From the NCBI GenBank assembly GCA_021654635.1, contig AP025179.1:2852001-2916000 (forward strand): DNA of 64,000 nt, written 5' to 3'. Both the position numbers and the translations under genes were made by a program. How positions within the stretch are numbered: position 1 is the first letter of the stretch; each line of letters starts with the position of its first letter. Below are positions 1-9,055 of the stretch, one piece after another. Source of the stretch: Mycobacterium kiyosense. GTDB lineage: Bacteria > Actinomycetota > Actinomycetes > Mycobacteriales > Mycobacteriaceae. The notes beneath the pieces were generated by a model, which saw only the letters and a program-made list of their open reading frames with translations, ran no database searches and had not been told where the DNA came from.

Positions 1-1
1 T

Positions 2-2095
2 GATGACTCGAGCGCCCGGCTGGTCGCCGAATCACTGCAGCGGGACTTCCCGCTGGACCCGTCGCAAGCGGTCACCCTGGTGACCCGCAACGACGCCGCC
101 GTACTGCAGAACCTCGCCCCCGACATCTCAAGGATGGACGGCGTCGTCATGGTCACCGGCCCCATCGGCAGGTTCGAGCACGGCCAGGCGGTCGGAGCGA
201 CGCCCGCGGTCTCGGGATCCAGCTACGCGATCGTCTACCTGTCGGTGCAGGCGGACTCCGACACCGCCCAGCATCTGGTCCGCGACATCCGGGCCAAGAT
301 CACCAACCGGCAGGTCGAGGTGGGTGGCCCGACCGCCACGCTCATCGACAGTCAGGCCGCGATCGGTGACAAGCTGCCGTTGGCGATCGGCCTGATCGCC
401 GGCGCCACCTTCATCCTGCTGTTCCTGTTCACCGGCAGCGTCGTGGTCCCGGTCAAGGCACTCGTGCTGAATCTGCTTGTGCTGAGCGGGGTTCTGGGCA
501 TCATGGTCTGGGTTTTCCAGGAAGGACATCTGGCTGCGCTGCTGGGCATCACTCCGGCGCCGCTGAATCTGTCCATGGTCGTGCTGCTGTGCGCGATCGC
601 CTTCAGCCTGTCCGTCGACTACGAAATCTTCCTGCTCAGCCGGATCAAGGAAGCCCGCGACTCCGGGCTGTCGAATACCGCGTCCACCGTCATCGGGCTG
701 GGCCGGGTGGGCCGGATCGTCACCAGTGCGGCGCTGTTGCTGACGATCACGCTGGTCTCGTTCGCCAACGGGCTGTCCTTCATGAAGATGTTCGGCATCG
801 GCACGGCGCTGGCCGTCGTGATCGACGCATCGATCATCCGCGGTGTCGTCGTGCCTGCCTTCCTGCAGCTCGCCGGTGACCTCAACTGGTGGGCGCCACG
901 ACCGCTGCGATGGCTGCACGACCGCATCGGCATCAGCGAAGGGCCGTCGGACGTCGAAACGGTCCTGCCCGCCGAAGCGCCGGCCGTGCCCGCCCCGCAG
1001 GAGGCCGCGGTGCCGGCGGTGCAGCAGGCCGTCGAGACGCCGACGCCGGCCCCGCTGCCGGCCGAGATCGAGGTCATCCCCGGTCAGCATCTGGTGTCCA
1101 ACGTCAACGGCACGGTGATCGTGGTGGCCCACCGCGAGCGGGCCCCGTTGTCTCAGCACTCGATCGGCGCCCAGCAGATGGCGGCGCTGGTCGACATGGT
1201 GGCGCGCACCGACCCGCAGAAGTTGGTCGCCGCGTTCGCCAAGCTGGCGCGCGAACCCTGGGATCACACCATGGTCGACATCGGCATCATCATGCCGACG
1301 TCCACCGGCCTCGAGATCCTGCTGTGCGGCAGCGTCACCGTCGCACTCGACGACGGCATCGCGCAGACCGTGCTGCGCGGTCGTGGCCGCCTGGTGCATC
1401 GTTCGGTGCCGGTGCCCACCGTCGCAACCGTCATCACCGTCGACGAATTCGGCGCGCGACCGCACCTCGCCCCGGAGGGTGGCGGTATCTACAAGCTCAC
1501 CGGCGGAACCGTGCCGGGCCAGGGCGCTGTGATGTGGTCCACGCAGCTCGCGTCGGCACCCCGGCCGGCGCCCGCGGCGGCACCGAACTGGCCGGCGAGC
1601 GCGCCAAAAGAGCACGACAGCAACCGAATTCCCGTCCTGGCGACACCCGCGGCGGCGCCGCAGAAGCGGTGGCTCTCCCTCGACGACGGCTCTCGCATCG
1701 ACATCGACCGGGACTGCGTCATCGGCCGGGACCCGAACGGTTCGGACGCGGCGCAGCGCGGACTTCGCCCGGTCCGCATCGACGACCACTCCGGTGAGAT
1801 GTCGCGGGCACACGCCGAAGTGCGCATCGTTGGTGGGGAAGTGGTGATCGTCGACCGTAACTCCACCAACGGGGTCTTCGTGCGGGATGCGACGGGGGTG
1901 CGCTGGATCCGGCTGAAACCGTGGGAGCCGACTCTGTGGCAACCCGGTGCTTACGTGCAGGTCGGTGGCCGGATACTCCGGTTACATGTCAGCGCCGACG
2001 AAGCCGCCCAACATGGCCCCCGCGTCCAGGTGCACCACGGCGTGGCACGGCGGCCGCAGGTGGGCCAGGGCTACGGCCTGGTTATCGCGAATTAG
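2..2095 (+). CDS. MmpL-family RND transporter with C-terminal FHA domain (5' partial)
   Basis: The frame is open from the window edge, so only the last 697 residues or so are visible. Hydrophobic helices encoded at about 370-540, 570-660 and 715-870 make up the second MMPL membrane half, and the motif SVDYEIFLLSRI carries the Asp-Tyr pair used for proton relay in MmpL proteins. MmpL proteins export lipids across the inner membrane. A Pro/Ala-rich linker (about 950-1080) leads to a cytosolic part that ends in an FHA domain at about 1680-1990, with the expected GRD, SRAHAE and NSTNG signatures of phosphothreonine binding. The fusion suggests control by Ser/Thr kinases (inference). Which MmpL paralogue this is cannot be told without the N-terminal half. 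Confidence 0.9.
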   Translation, partial: DDSSARLVAESLQRDFPLDPSQAVTLVTRNDAAVLQNLAPDISRMDGVVMVTGPIGRFEHGQAVGATPAVSGSSYAIVYLSVQADSDTAQHLVRDIRAKITNRQVEVGGPTATLIDSQAAIGDKLPLAIGLIAGATFILLFLFTGSVVVPVKALVLNLLVLSGVLGIMVWVFQEGHLAALLGITPAPLNLSMVVLLCAIAFSLSVDYEIFLLSRIKEARDSGLSNTASTVIGLGRVGRIVTSAALLLTITLVSFANGLSFMKMFGIGTALAVVIDASIIRGVVVPAFLQLAGDLNWWAPRPLRWLHDRIGISEGPSDVETVLPAEAPAVPAPQEAAVPAVQQAVETPTPAPLPAEIEVIPGQHLVSNVNGTVIVVAHRERAPLSQHSIGAQQMAALVDMVARTDPQKLVAAFAKLAREPWDHTMVDIGIIMPTSTGLEILLCGSVTVALDDGIAQTVLRGRGRLVHRSVPVPTVATVITVDEFGARPHLAPEGGGIYKLTGGTVPGQGAVMWSTQLASAPRPAPAAAPNWPASAPKEHDSNRIPVLATPAAAPQKRWLSLDDGSRIDIDRDCVIGRDPNGSDAAQRGLRPVRIDDHSGEMSRAHAEVRIVGGEVVIVDRNSTNGVFVRDATGVRWIRLKPWEPTLWQPGAYVQVGGRILRLHVSADEAAQHGPRVQVHHGVARRPQVGQGYGLVIAN

Positions 2096-2122
2096 ATTGC
2101 AGCACAATTAAATCTGTGTATC

Positions 2123-2452
2123 TCAGCGCGAGCAGTCGACCGCGATCTCGAGCGCTGTGCAGATGGCGCTCATCCGCGCATCGGCGAGCCGGCCGAGCCG
2201 ATCAACCAACATAGCGACCGAAACGCTTTCGACGGAGTCCAGATTCACCGCTGACCGGCGCGGGATCGTGTCTGAACCGGGTTCCAGGATGACTTCGCTG
2301 GACAAACCCCGGATGGTTGTGGTGCAGGGAGCGACCAGAGCGCGTCGGAGGCGGGGGATCGCCGCATCACGCGACAGCACGACAACCGGCCGTCGCCCGA
2401 CCGCGGGTATCTCACACCACCAGACCTCGCCTCGCGCTGGGAGTGCAATCAC
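2123..2452 (-). CDS. MazF/PemK-type toxin (endoribonuclease)
   Basis: A 109-residue protein of the MazF/PemK fold. It begins with the usual [10 protein letters not shown] strand, followed by [10 protein letters not shown] and a central VAPCTTT segment; the RGEVW and VAP(C/I)T blocks are family hallmarks. MazF toxins cleave mRNA and are neutralised by a co-encoded antitoxin. The GTG start at 2450-2452 overlaps the antitoxin stop by GTGA, so the pair is translationally coupled. It lies convergent to the MmpL gene with only 27 bases between them. Confidence 0.85.
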   Translation of the reverse strand: MIALPARGEVWWCEIPAVGRRPVVVLSRDAAIPRLRRALVAPCTTTIRGLSSEVILEPGSDTIPRRSAVNLDSVESVSVAMLVDRLGRLADARMSAICTALEIAVDCSR

Positions 2453-2685
2453 GAATCACCGGCCGCCCGCCGCCACGATGCCAGGTCGCCCCACTCGTCG
2501 GGCTCGTCGATCGGATGTGTGTCGTAGGCCGCATAGCTCGCCTCCACCTCGGCTTTGCGATGAAGAGCCAGCAGCGCCCCGAGAGCCTCGTCGACGAGAG
2601 CAGCATCGGTGACACCCGCTCGCAGACCGCGTGCGTTGTTCAGCAGCTCCGCGTCGACGGTAGTGCTCAGGCGTATGCGAGCCAT
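2449..2685 (-). CDS. MazE-like ribbon-helix-helix antitoxin
   Basis: A 78-residue protein. Its N-terminus ([19 protein letters not shown]) fits a ribbon-helix-helix DNA-binding strand and helix, and the acidic C-terminus rich in Asp, Glu and Trp ([11 protein letters not shown]) is the usual toxin-wrapping tail. It precedes the MazF-like gene and shares four bases with it. The ATG at 2683-2685 was chosen because the RHH fold begins there; the open frame extends much further upstream but that extension is antisense to the GTPase gene. By family knowledge it should repress its own promoter. Confidence 0.8.
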   Translation of the reverse strand: MARIRLSTTVDAELLNNARGLRAGVTDAALVDEALGALLALHRKAEVEASYAAYDTHPIDEPDEWGDLASWRRAAGDS

Positions 2686-2805
2686 GCCACAATCATGCCA
2701 CGTTTTTCCGCGGTGAGTGTTCTGCGCGGCCCTTGCGTAGGCGATGCGGGGGATTAGTCTTCTTGCAAGCAACTTGCCGTCTTCGAGCAAGGAAGAGGAC
2801 CTGCG

Positions 2806-3168
2806 TTGGCAATTCGCTGGATCACCGCGTTGACATTCGTGGCGGCAGCATTCTCGCTGCTGCTCGCGCCGGTTGCTCACAGCGCCGTCGGCACTTTCCC
2901 GGTTCCCCAGTCGCCGTGCAATCTGCCGACCGACCGGAGTCTGATTTTCTGGCAGCGCACTCCCGGCATGCCGGATCATGCCAGGTTCATCAGCGAGTCG
3001 GACGTGTACAACTGCCGGCCCACGCTGGAGACTTGGAGCGCCGGCCTGCCGACCGGGCCCGGCAACTGCTCCAAGATCGCCTGGTCGACGGACAATCCGA
3101 GTTACGTCCCCAACCAGATTCCCTCGCCGCCCTTGAAGAAGATCATCGCGCAGGTGGGTGACTGCTAA
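2806..3168 (+). CDS. small secreted protein of unknown function
   Basis: A 120-residue protein with a clear Sec signal peptide: Arg at position 4, a hydrophobic core ([17 protein letters not shown]) and a cleavage site near HSA-VG around residue 27. The mature part is about 93 residues with four Cys, which suggests two disulfides. The TTG start at 2806 is supported by a GGAAGAGG ribosome site six bases upstream. It ends immediately before the GTPase frame in the same reading phase. I do not recognise a function. Confidence 0.7.
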   Translation: MAIRWITALTFVAAAFSLLLAPVAHSAVGTFPVPQSPCNLPTDRSLIFWQRTPGMPDHARFISESDVYNCRPTLETWSAGLPTGPGNCSKIAWSTDNPSYVPNQIPSPPLKKIIAQVGDC

Positions 3169-4212
3169 CTGGCAGGTCAATCGCGCCGGCCGGCGTCGAC
3201 CTCGATACCGGTCATCGCGCTCACCGGGCATCTCGGTGCTGGCAAGACCACACTGCTCAACCATCTCCTGCGTAGTCCCGGCACGCGAATCGGGGTGGTG
3301 GTCAACGACTTCGGCGAACTCAACGTCGACGCCTCGTTGGTGGCCGGCCAGATCGACGAGCCGGCCTCGATCGCCGGCGGCTGCATCTGCTGCCTGCCCG
3401 ACGACGGCGGCCTCGACGAGGCCCTGGCCAAGCTCGCCGACCCGGCCCGGCGCCTCGATGCCATCCTCGTCGAGGCCAGTGGGCTGGCCGACCCGGTGGC
3501 CATCGCGCGCATCATCGGCTTCAGCAAGTTGTCCGGTGTGCGGCCCGGAGGACTGGTCGACGTCATCGACGCGGTCCATCATTTCGACACCGTCGATCGC
3601 TCCCAGCTGCCGCCGGCGCGGTACGGCGCGGCATCGCTGGTCGTGGTCAACAAACTCGACCAGGTGCCTGAGGACGACCGGCGGGCCCTCATAGCGCGCG
3701 TCGAACACCGTGTAGCGCAACGAAATCCGCGGGTACATGTGGTAGGTACCACGGCCGGCCGGATCGATCCGGCGTTGTTGTTCGACCCGCTGGGGACCGC
3801 GGAGGAGGAGGCCGGGCAGCTGTCGTTCCGCGAGTTGCTGGACGACTTCGATCATGACCATGACCACGTTCATGCCCACAGCGTCTCCGTCAGCAGCGCG
3901 GGGTGCGTGGACCCTGATGCGCTGTGCGACCTTCTCGAGGATCCGCCGTCCGGGGTGTTTCGGATGAAAGGCGTGGTGGCGGTGCGACACGGTTCATCAG
4001 TTCGGACCTACGTCGCCAACCTGGTGGGTAGTGCGATCCACGTCGGGAAGGCGCCACCGCGTGCCGTCGCGAACTGTCTGGTGGCGATCGGGATGGAGTT
4101 CGACGTGGCCGCCGTGCGTGCCCGGTTGGACCTGACGCTGCAGCCCGCCGCCGGGCCGGCCCCGGCCGCAGGGCTGCGGCGGCTGCAACGCTACCTACGG
4201 CTCAGTGTGTGA
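3169..4212 (+). CDS. G3E-family GTPase (CobW/ZNG1-like metal chaperone), start codon uncertain
   Basis: P-loop GTPase of the G3E family. It has Walker [13 protein letters not shown], the GGCICC metal-binding signature (CxCC), EASGLADP, a VVNKLD guanine-specificity motif and a His/Asp-rich insert ([10 protein letters not shown]), followed by a C-terminal CobW domain. Family members load or insert zinc or other metals. Walker A lies only about 14 codons after the stop of the preceding secreted-protein gene, and no ATG, GTG or TTG lies between. The first in-frame canonical codon (GTG 3295) would delete Walker A. I therefore place the start at CTG 3169, possibly ATA 3205, coupled to the upstream stop. 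Confidence 0.8.
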   Translation: MAGQSRRPASTSIPVIALTGHLGAGKTTLLNHLLRSPGTRIGVVVNDFGELNVDASLVAGQIDEPASIAGGCICCLPDDGGLDEALAKLADPARRLDAILVEASGLADPVAIARIIGFSKLSGVRPGGLVDVIDAVHHFDTVDRSQLPPARYGAASLVVVNKLDQVPEDDRRALIARVEHRVAQRNPRVHVVGTTAGRIDPALLFDPLGTAEEEAGQLSFRELLDDFDHDHDHVHAHSVSVSSAGCVDPDALCDLLEDPPSGVFRMKGVVAVRHGSSVRTYVANLVGSAIHVGKAPPRAVANCLVAIGMEFDVAAVRARLDLTLQPAAGPAPAAGLRRLQRYLRLSV

Positions 4213-4224
4213 CGATACGTCCCG

Positions 4225-5070
4225 ATGTCTTCTTCGCTTACTGACGTGCTGGCCACGCTGGAACTCGCCCGGATCAACGATTGGCACTTCGCCGGGCAGC
4301 AGTTACCCGCCCCCGCCAACCACATCCTGGGTGGACACATCTCGGCGCAGGCGTTGTTGGCCGCGAGCCACACCGCGCCCGGACGCGTACCGCACAGCGT
4401 GCACACCTATTTCCTGCGGCCGGGGGATTCACGCCGGCCGGTGGACTTCGAAGTGGTCGATCTTCAAGAGGGACGCAGGTTTTCCGCGCGCCGGGTCACC
4501 GCGCGGCAGGACGGCAAGATCCTGCTGGAGGCGATGTCGTCGTTCAAGGTCGCCGATCCGACGTTCACTGACGTTGTCTACCAGCCTCCGATGCGGTCGG
4601 CGCCGGACCCGGAGACGTTGCCGTGGGTGCCACCGCACCTGGCCGAATCGCGGGAAAGCACCGCCGGGCGTTGGGCCAGCCTGCGCTGGTTCGAGCGCCG
4701 CGTCATTTATGCCGAGACCACACCACCGGTCCGTTCGCCGATGTGGTGGCGCCCCGACGGCGAGGTTCCCGACGACCCGGTGCTGACCGCGAGCCTGGTC
4801 GCCTATCTGTCGGCGGTGACGTTGACCGAACCGGCGTTCGTCGCCCGCGGTGGGGTCGGGCAGACCGTGCAGCGCGACCATTCGGTGTGGTTCCACGGGC
4901 CGGCTGTGCTGTCGGATTGGCTTCTTTACGAACGTTCTTCGCCGAGTAGCGCCGACTCCCTGGCGTTGGCGAGCGGGACGATGTTCAACCGGGACGGCAG
5001 TCTGGTGTGCACGGTACGCCAAGAGATGTACTATCCGTCGGGGCCAGGACTGCCTGCCGACACCCAGTGA
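4225..5070 (+). CDS. acyl-CoA thioesterase II (TesB-like)
   Basis: A 281-residue double-hotdog thioesterase. The N-terminal hotdog has the typical GGHISAQALLAA and HSVHTYFLRPGD blocks, then RRFSARRVTARQDGKILLEAMSSF split across the strand core. The C-terminal hotdog ends in a LASGTMFNRDGSLVCTVRQE-type segment. It hydrolyses acyl-CoA to free fatty acid and CoA in the cytosol. The ATG at 4225 lies 12 bases after the GTPase stop, so the two are probably co-transcribed. Length matches the family (about 280-290). Confidence 0.9.
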   Translation: MSSSLTDVLATLELARINDWHFAGQQLPAPANHILGGHISAQALLAASHTAPGRVPHSVHTYFLRPGDSRRPVDFEVVDLQEGRRFSARRVTARQDGKILLEAMSSFKVADPTFTDVVYQPPMRSAPDPETLPWVPPHLAESRESTAGRWASLRWFERRVIYAETTPPVRSPMWWRPDGEVPDDPVLTASLVAYLSAVTLTEPAFVARGGVGQTVQRDHSVWFHGPAVLSDWLLYERSSPSSADSLALASGTMFNRDGSLVCTVRQEMYYPSGPGLPADTQ

Positions 5071-5160
5071 AAACCGTTGCCAGATTAGTTCGTTCGGCTG
5101 CACTGAACAGCATGCTGGTGAAGTAACGTTGCGGCACAATAGATTTGGATGGCCGGGAGG

Positions 5161-6084
5161 CTATGTGCTTACTTCGATCACGACTTTGCCCATGGCATGG
5201 CCTTTTTCGACAGCGGCTACGGCGTCGGCCGCTTCATCGAGGGGTCGGACGTCCTGGATGTGCGGATCCAGCTTCCCGTCGGCGACCAGCTTGGCCACGA
5301 TCTCGAGGACGCGGCAGGTACGGTCGCGCTCAATCATTCGTCCGCCCAGTTTCTGTGCCGTCTCCGGATCCGTAGCGGTGATGAGGTTGTCCCGATTGGA
5401 CAGCAGCTCGGCAACAGCGAGCAAGCCGTCGCCACCGGCAAGATCGAGGATCGCGTCGACCCCGTCCGGCAGTATTTGCCTGATGCGCTCGGCCACACCG
5501 TCGCCGTAAGGCACCAGGGTGGCGCCCAGCGATTCCACCAGCGCGCGCTTGTCCTCGCTCGCAGTGCCGACGACGTTGATGCCGGCGTCTCGGGCGATCT
5601 GGGCCGCCGCGACGCCGACGCCACCGCTGATGCCGTTGATCAGCAGGGTCTGCCCTGCGGTGAGGTTCAGTTGCGTCACGCCGTCGTAGGCGGTGGCGGC
5701 GGCCACGGGGAGTGTCGCGGCCTCATTGAACGACACCTGCGGCGGCTTGGGTGCTGCCGCGGTCGCCGTCACCGGGGTGTATTCGGCGTATCCGCCCGAC
5801 CCGGGAGCGACACTGCCGAAAACCTCGTCGTTGACGGAGAATCCCTCGACGTCTTGACCCACCTCCCGGACCACCCCGGACACCTCCGAACCGAGCACCC
5901 CCGGAAGATCACTCGGGTTCGCGGCGCCCAGCATCCCGGACCGGATTTTCCAGTCGACCGGGTTCACGCCTGCGGCGCGAACTTCCACAAGCAACTCGCC
6001 GGACAAGGGACTCGGCATCTCGAGGTCCAGGAACTCCTGAACTTCGGGACCACCGTTGCTGTTGTATCCAAATGCCTTGACCAT
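5161..6084 (-). CDS. NADP-dependent alcohol dehydrogenase / quinone oxidoreductase-like protein
   Basis: A 307-residue MDR-superfamily enzyme. It shows GroES-like N-terminal features (AAGVNPVDWKIRSG, PGVLGSEVSGVV), a nucleotide fold signature (LLINGISGGVGVAAAQIA) and a C-terminal GKVVIEV strand. The structural zinc Cys cluster is absent, so it belongs to the zinc-independent quinone oxidoreductase branch that reduces enones or quinones with NADPH. The ATG at 6084 begins MVKAFGYNSNGGPEV, the usual family start. The longer open frame runs back through the divergent cold-shock leader and was rejected. Confidence 0.87.
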   Translation of the reverse strand: MVKAFGYNSNGGPEVQEFLDLEMPSPLSGELLVEVRAAGVNPVDWKIRSGMLGAANPSDLPGVLGSEVSGVVREVGQDVEGFSVNDEVFGSVAPGSGGYAEYTPVTATAAAPKPPQVSFNEAATLPVAAATAYDGVTQLNLTAGQTLLINGISGGVGVAAAQIARDAGINVVGTASEDKRALVESLGATLVPYGDGVAERIRQILPDGVDAILDLAGGDGLLAVAELLSNRDNLITATDPETAQKLGGRMIERDRTCRVLEIVAKLVADGKLDPHIQDVRPLDEAADAVAAVEKGHAMGKVVIEVST

Positions 6085-6174
6085 GGCCTGCCGCGTACCC
6101 GACTCCCCACCGGCACAAACGCGCGAAAGCACCGCCGAGGAAGGAATCCGGGCCCGGATCAGGTAAGCTGTACC

Positions 6175-6195
6175 GCGAATGTGATTTGCATTCGC
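6175..6195. promoter_or_regulatory. inverted repeat in the divergent oxidoreductase / cold-shock promoter region
   Basis: A perfect 7-bp inverted repeat, GCGAATG (6175-6181) and CATTCGC (6189-6195), around TGATTTG. It lies 30 bases upstream of the cold-shock start and 90 bases upstream of the oxidoreductase start. It could be an operator or a hairpin in the cold-shock mRNA leader. Sequence alone does not decide. Confidence 0.4.
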
Positions 6196-6224
6196 AAAGG
6201 TAAAACGAAAGAAGTACAAGAAAT

Positions 6225-6428
6225 ATGACGCAAGGAACCGTGAAATGGTTCAACGGCGAAAAGGGCTTCGGCTTCATCGCTCCCGATGACGGCAGTGCGG
6301 ACGTGTTCGTCCACTACTCCGAGATCCAGGGCGGCGGCTACCGCACTCTGGATGAAAACCAGCGGGTTCAGTTCGAGGTTGGACAGGGTGCCAAGGGCCC
6401 CCAGGCCACCGGAGTGACCGCGCTCTGA
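6225..6428 (+). CDS. cold-shock protein (CspA family)
   Basis: A 67-residue single CSD domain with both nucleic-acid binding motifs intact: RNP1 ([10 protein letters not shown]) and RNP2 (VFVHYSEI). It binds single-stranded RNA or DNA and acts as an RNA chaperone in the cytosol. The start [17 protein letters not shown] is the standard family N-terminus. The leader from about 6196 is A-rich (AAAGGTAAAACGAAAGAAG), which fits an accessible mRNA start. A strong hairpin follows the gene. Confidence 0.95.
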   Translation: MTQGTVKWFNGEKGFGFIAPDDGSADVFVHYSEIQGGGYRTLDENQRVQFEVGQGAKGPQATGVTAL

Positions 6429-6440
6429 TCTTTACGTAAC

Positions 6441-6487
6441 CTGTGGGCCGGTAGGGGATTGTCCCTTACCGGCCCACAGTTCGTTTA
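6441..6487 (+). terminator. hairpin terminator after the cold-shock gene
   Basis: CTGTGGGCCGGTA (6441-6453) pairs perfectly with TACCGGCCCACAG (6467-6479); the inner bases (GGGA/TCCC) extend the stem almost to the loop. A short T-rich stretch (TTCGTTT) follows. It sits 13 bases after the stop codon. Confidence 0.8.
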
Positions 6488-6615
6488 TGCCCCCGGTGGT
6501 GCTGGGATCGCGCGATGTGCGAGTGAAAAGCCCACTGCGACTGAGTAATTCGTAAACGGTGACGATATGGCCGATTGATGGTCGAGCGCGTCGCGGTTGG
6601 ACCGGACCCCCAACG

Positions 6616-7398
6616 TCACAGGTCGATATGTGGGGGCGAGATCAGATCTGGAGGTTGCAGCAGAGCGTCGAGCGCGGTGGGGTCATGGGGTGCGTTGTTG
6701 TGGGCGACCACCACGGCACGAGCGTGGGTGGTGGTGGTATGGCCGTGTTGGCGTGCCGAGCGGGCCAGGTGTGCGCGGGCGTCGTCGGCGCTGAGGGTGA
6801 GTCGTTCGGCGATGATGCCGGTGGCGGTAGCGATGAGAACACTGCCTTGCAAGACGGTGTTGATGGTCGCGGTGGTGTCGGTGGCTCGGTCCTTGATGGG
6901 TCCGATCGAGAGGGCCAGCGCGGTCAGATTGGCCAGGGTTTGACCGAAGTCGTTGGGCCGCAACGAGCCCCAGGGGATATCAGTGTGGATGACCAGGGCA
7001 CCCAACGGCACGCCGAGGGAGGTCATGGGGAATGCACGCATGCCGCGCATGCCGGCCGCGGCAGCGTGTCGACGGTAGCGCTCCCAGCGGGTGTCGGTCT
7101 GCTCGCCAAGATCGTTGATCATGGTGACCGCGCCGCGGCGGGCGCTGTCGGCACCAGGTCCGGCCCGTTGGAAGCTCAGGTCGGCGCTGGTGGGTTCGCG
7201 CAACGCCTGGGCGACGACGTGTACGTCGCCGTCTTGGGCAGTGCGGCGGTGATCAAGAAGCACCACGACCGCCGCGTAGGCGTCAAAGCCCTGCCGAGCG
7301 TCGGAGGCCACCGTGTCGAGCAGGACGGGCAGGTCGAAGTCGGTGGTCAGCGTGGCCGTGAGATCGGCGATGGCCAACCGTATTTGCGCGTCACTCAT
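6616..7398 (-). CDS. GAF-ANTAR domain protein (first of three)
   Basis: A 260-residue protein with an N-terminal GAF-like sensor (about residues 5-160) and a C-terminal ANTAR-like helical segment (about 170-225, around GSVLIATATGIIAERL and DDARAHLARSARQHG). ANTAR domains bind dual-hairpin RNA and act as antiterminators; GAF domains sense small ligands or redox state. In this copy the ANTAR segment departs from consensus but keeps the buried hydrophobics. It is the last of three same-strand genes of this type, 61 bases after its neighbour. Its ligand and RNA targets are unknown. Confidence 0.75.
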   Translation of the reverse strand: MSDAQIRLAIADLTATLTTDFDLPVLLDTVASDARQGFDAYAAVVVLLDHRRTAQDGDVHVVAQALREPTSADLSFQRAGPGADSARRGAVTMINDLGEQTDTRWERYRRHAAAAGMRGMRAFPMTSLGVPLGALVIHTDIPWGSLRPNDFGQTLANLTALALSIGPIKDRATDTTATINTVLQGSVLIATATGIIAERLTLSADDARAHLARSARQHGHTTTTHARAVVVAHNNAPHDPTALDALLQPPDLISPPHIDL

Positions 7399-7459
7399 TT
7401 CCGGCCCCCGTGGTGGGTCGGTGCCGCGCCGGGCTAGTGATGGAGGGTAGGGACATGAG

Positions 7460-8311
7460 TCACTGGTCTTTCGGTTCCTCGCGGTGCTCGCGAAACGACA
7501 GCCGGCGCTCGATCACTTCCGCGGCGACCGCTGTAAGGGTCTGCTGGTGGCTGAAACTGTAGGCGCGCAACAGATCCAGGGCGTCGCCGACGCTGATCTC
7601 GGCCTGCACAGCCACCATCCCGGCAGCGACGTGGATTTGGGATCGGGTGAACGGATCCGCCGGCCGGTGGGGATCGGCGGCGGACAGAATGACCGCATCG
7701 ATCGCGGCTTGTGTGCTCTGGGCTGCGCTGAGGTGCGTGTCCCAATTGAATTGCAGCGTGCGGGCGATCGCGTCGGCGCAGGTGAGCGCAAAATGATGTT
7801 CGTTGTCGCCGAGCGCCCCGCCGCTGCGCCGGTAAAGCTCCAGCACGGCCTGCGGCCCCAGCGCTCCGGGCACCGGGAAGGCGAACACCGCGCGAACACC
7901 GAGCGCGATGATCTCGGCGGTGAAAACCGGCCACCGCACCGCGGCGTGACCGTCACCGAGTAGCTCGGGGTGTAGCTGGGGCTCATTGAGCTGGTGGGCG
8001 TCCAGACAGGGCCCTTCGCCGATGGTGAACTGCAGTTCGTCGATTTGTTGGGCCAGCGCGTCGGTGGCGTGTACGAGCTCACGCACCTGAGCGCGAGCGG
8101 TCAGTACCGCGACCGCGGCGCCGTCGGTGCCGGTGAGCCGGGCCGCGGTCTCACACATGGTGCCAACACCGGTGAACAATGCGTCGCTGGCGCGCGGCGT
8201 ACCGGGGGCGGCGGGATTGTCGTCGGACGGGCGGCTCGTGCGGCCACGTTCGGGTGATGAATCATCTGCCACGACGGGCCACCCCAACCGTGGGCGCCAC
8301 TCTGAACGCAC
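7460..8311 (-). CDS. GAF-ANTAR domain protein (second of three)
   Basis: A 283-residue protein. A low-complexity N-terminus (about 45 residues) precedes a GAF domain with the mycobacterial FTIGEGPCLDA signature (near residue 95). A C-terminal ANTAR-like region contains RSQIHVAAGMVAVQAEISV and DALDLLRAYSFSHQQ, matching the three-helix ANTAR pattern with a few substitutions. It probably couples ligand sensing to RNA binding in the cytosol. It is 36 bases downstream of the third copy, so the trio could be one transcript. The true start may lie downstream of the low-complexity tail. Confidence 0.78.
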   Translation of the reverse strand: MRSEWRPRLGWPVVADDSSPERGRTSRPSDDNPAAPGTPRASDALFTGVGTMCETAARLTGTDGAAVAVLTARAQVRELVHATDALAQQIDELQFTIGEGPCLDAHQLNEPQLHPELLGDGHAAVRWPVFTAEIIALGVRAVFAFPVPGALGPQAVLELYRRSGGALGDNEHHFALTCADAIARTLQFNWDTHLSAAQSTQAAIDAVILSAADPHRPADPFTRSQIHVAAGMVAVQAEISVGDALDLLRAYSFSHQQTLTAVAAEVIERRLSFREHREEPKDQ

Positions 8312-8347
8312 GGTCAGCGCGCAGCGATCCCGGCACCGGCATTGTGC

Positions 8348-9055
8348 TCATCCGGGATCACGCCGTTCGGGGCCGCTGGCCACAATCTGCGAGGCCACGT
8401 CGCGCAACGGGATGTTCTGGTTTTGCGACAGCAGGCGCAGTAGGTCAAACGCCCGCACGGCGTCGACGTTGAAGCGCTCCATGATCATGCCCTTGGCCTG
8501 GCCGATCAAATCCCGGCTGGCCAGCGCGGATTCGAACTGGCGCTGACGGTTGACCGCGATCAGCGCCAACGCGGCGTGAGTGGCCAGCATCGCTCCGACC
8601 GCCTCGGCTTCGTGACTGAACGCACCGACTTTCTCGCTGAACAGGTTCAATGCGCCGCTGCCCGCGCCATGCGTGTAGAGCTGATAGGACAGCATCGAGT
8701 GCACACCGGTGTCCACGGCGATCGCGGTGAAGCTCGGCCAGCGCGGGTCAGTGCTCAGATCGTCACAGCGCACCACCGCGGTTGCTCGCGCGGCATCCAA
8801 GCAGGGGCCCTCACCGGTGTCACGTTGCGCGCCGTCCAACCGCGGCCCCACCGGGGAGGTGGACGCCACCGAGGTGAACACGCCGTTGTCGATGAGCAGC
8901 ACGTCAGCCGCATCCACGGCCGGGAGGAGCCCCACCGCGGCGGCGGTCACCTCTGCCAAGGTCTGTTCGATCGGCGCGCCATCTTGGGCAAGGTCGCGAG
9001 TCAGGGCTTCCATCGTGGTCCGCAACAGATCGTGAAATTCGTTGCTCATATCCAC
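8348..9055 (-). CDS. GAF-ANTAR domain protein (third, closest to consensus)
   Basis: A 235-residue protein, promoter-proximal in the set. GAF domain at about residues 30-170 with DTGEGPCLDAARA, then a consensus ANTAR domain: ASRDLIGQAKGMIMERFNVD followed by AFDLLRLLSQNQNIPLRDVA. ANTAR proteins recognise paired RNA hairpins with hexaloops. This copy is the most likely functional RNA binder of the three. The ATG at 9055 opens with MDMSNEFHD; the second Met (9049) is an equally possible start. Confidence 0.88.
   Translation of the reverse strand: MDMSNEFHDLLRTTMEALTRDLAQDGAPIEQTLAEVTAAAVGLLPAVDAADVLLIDNGVFTSVASTSPVGPRLDGAQRDTGEGPCLDAARATAVVRCDDLSTDPRWPSFTAIAVDTGVHSMLSYQLYTHGAGSGALNLFSEKVGAFSHEAEAVGAMLATHAALALIAVNRQRQFESALASRDLIGQAKGMIMERFNVDAVRAFDLLRLLSQNQNIPLRDVASQIVASGPERRDPG

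Noticed and set aside
128..1942. A 604-codon minus-strand frame opposite the MmpL-FHA gene
   Set aside because: Low-complexity Arg/Asp/Gln-rich translation, no start support, opposite a clear MmpL-FHA protein.
2449..3990. A long minus-strand frame including the MazE-like antitoxin
   Set aside because: Only the last 78 residues match an antitoxin; the rest is antisense to the GTPase and secreted-protein genes.
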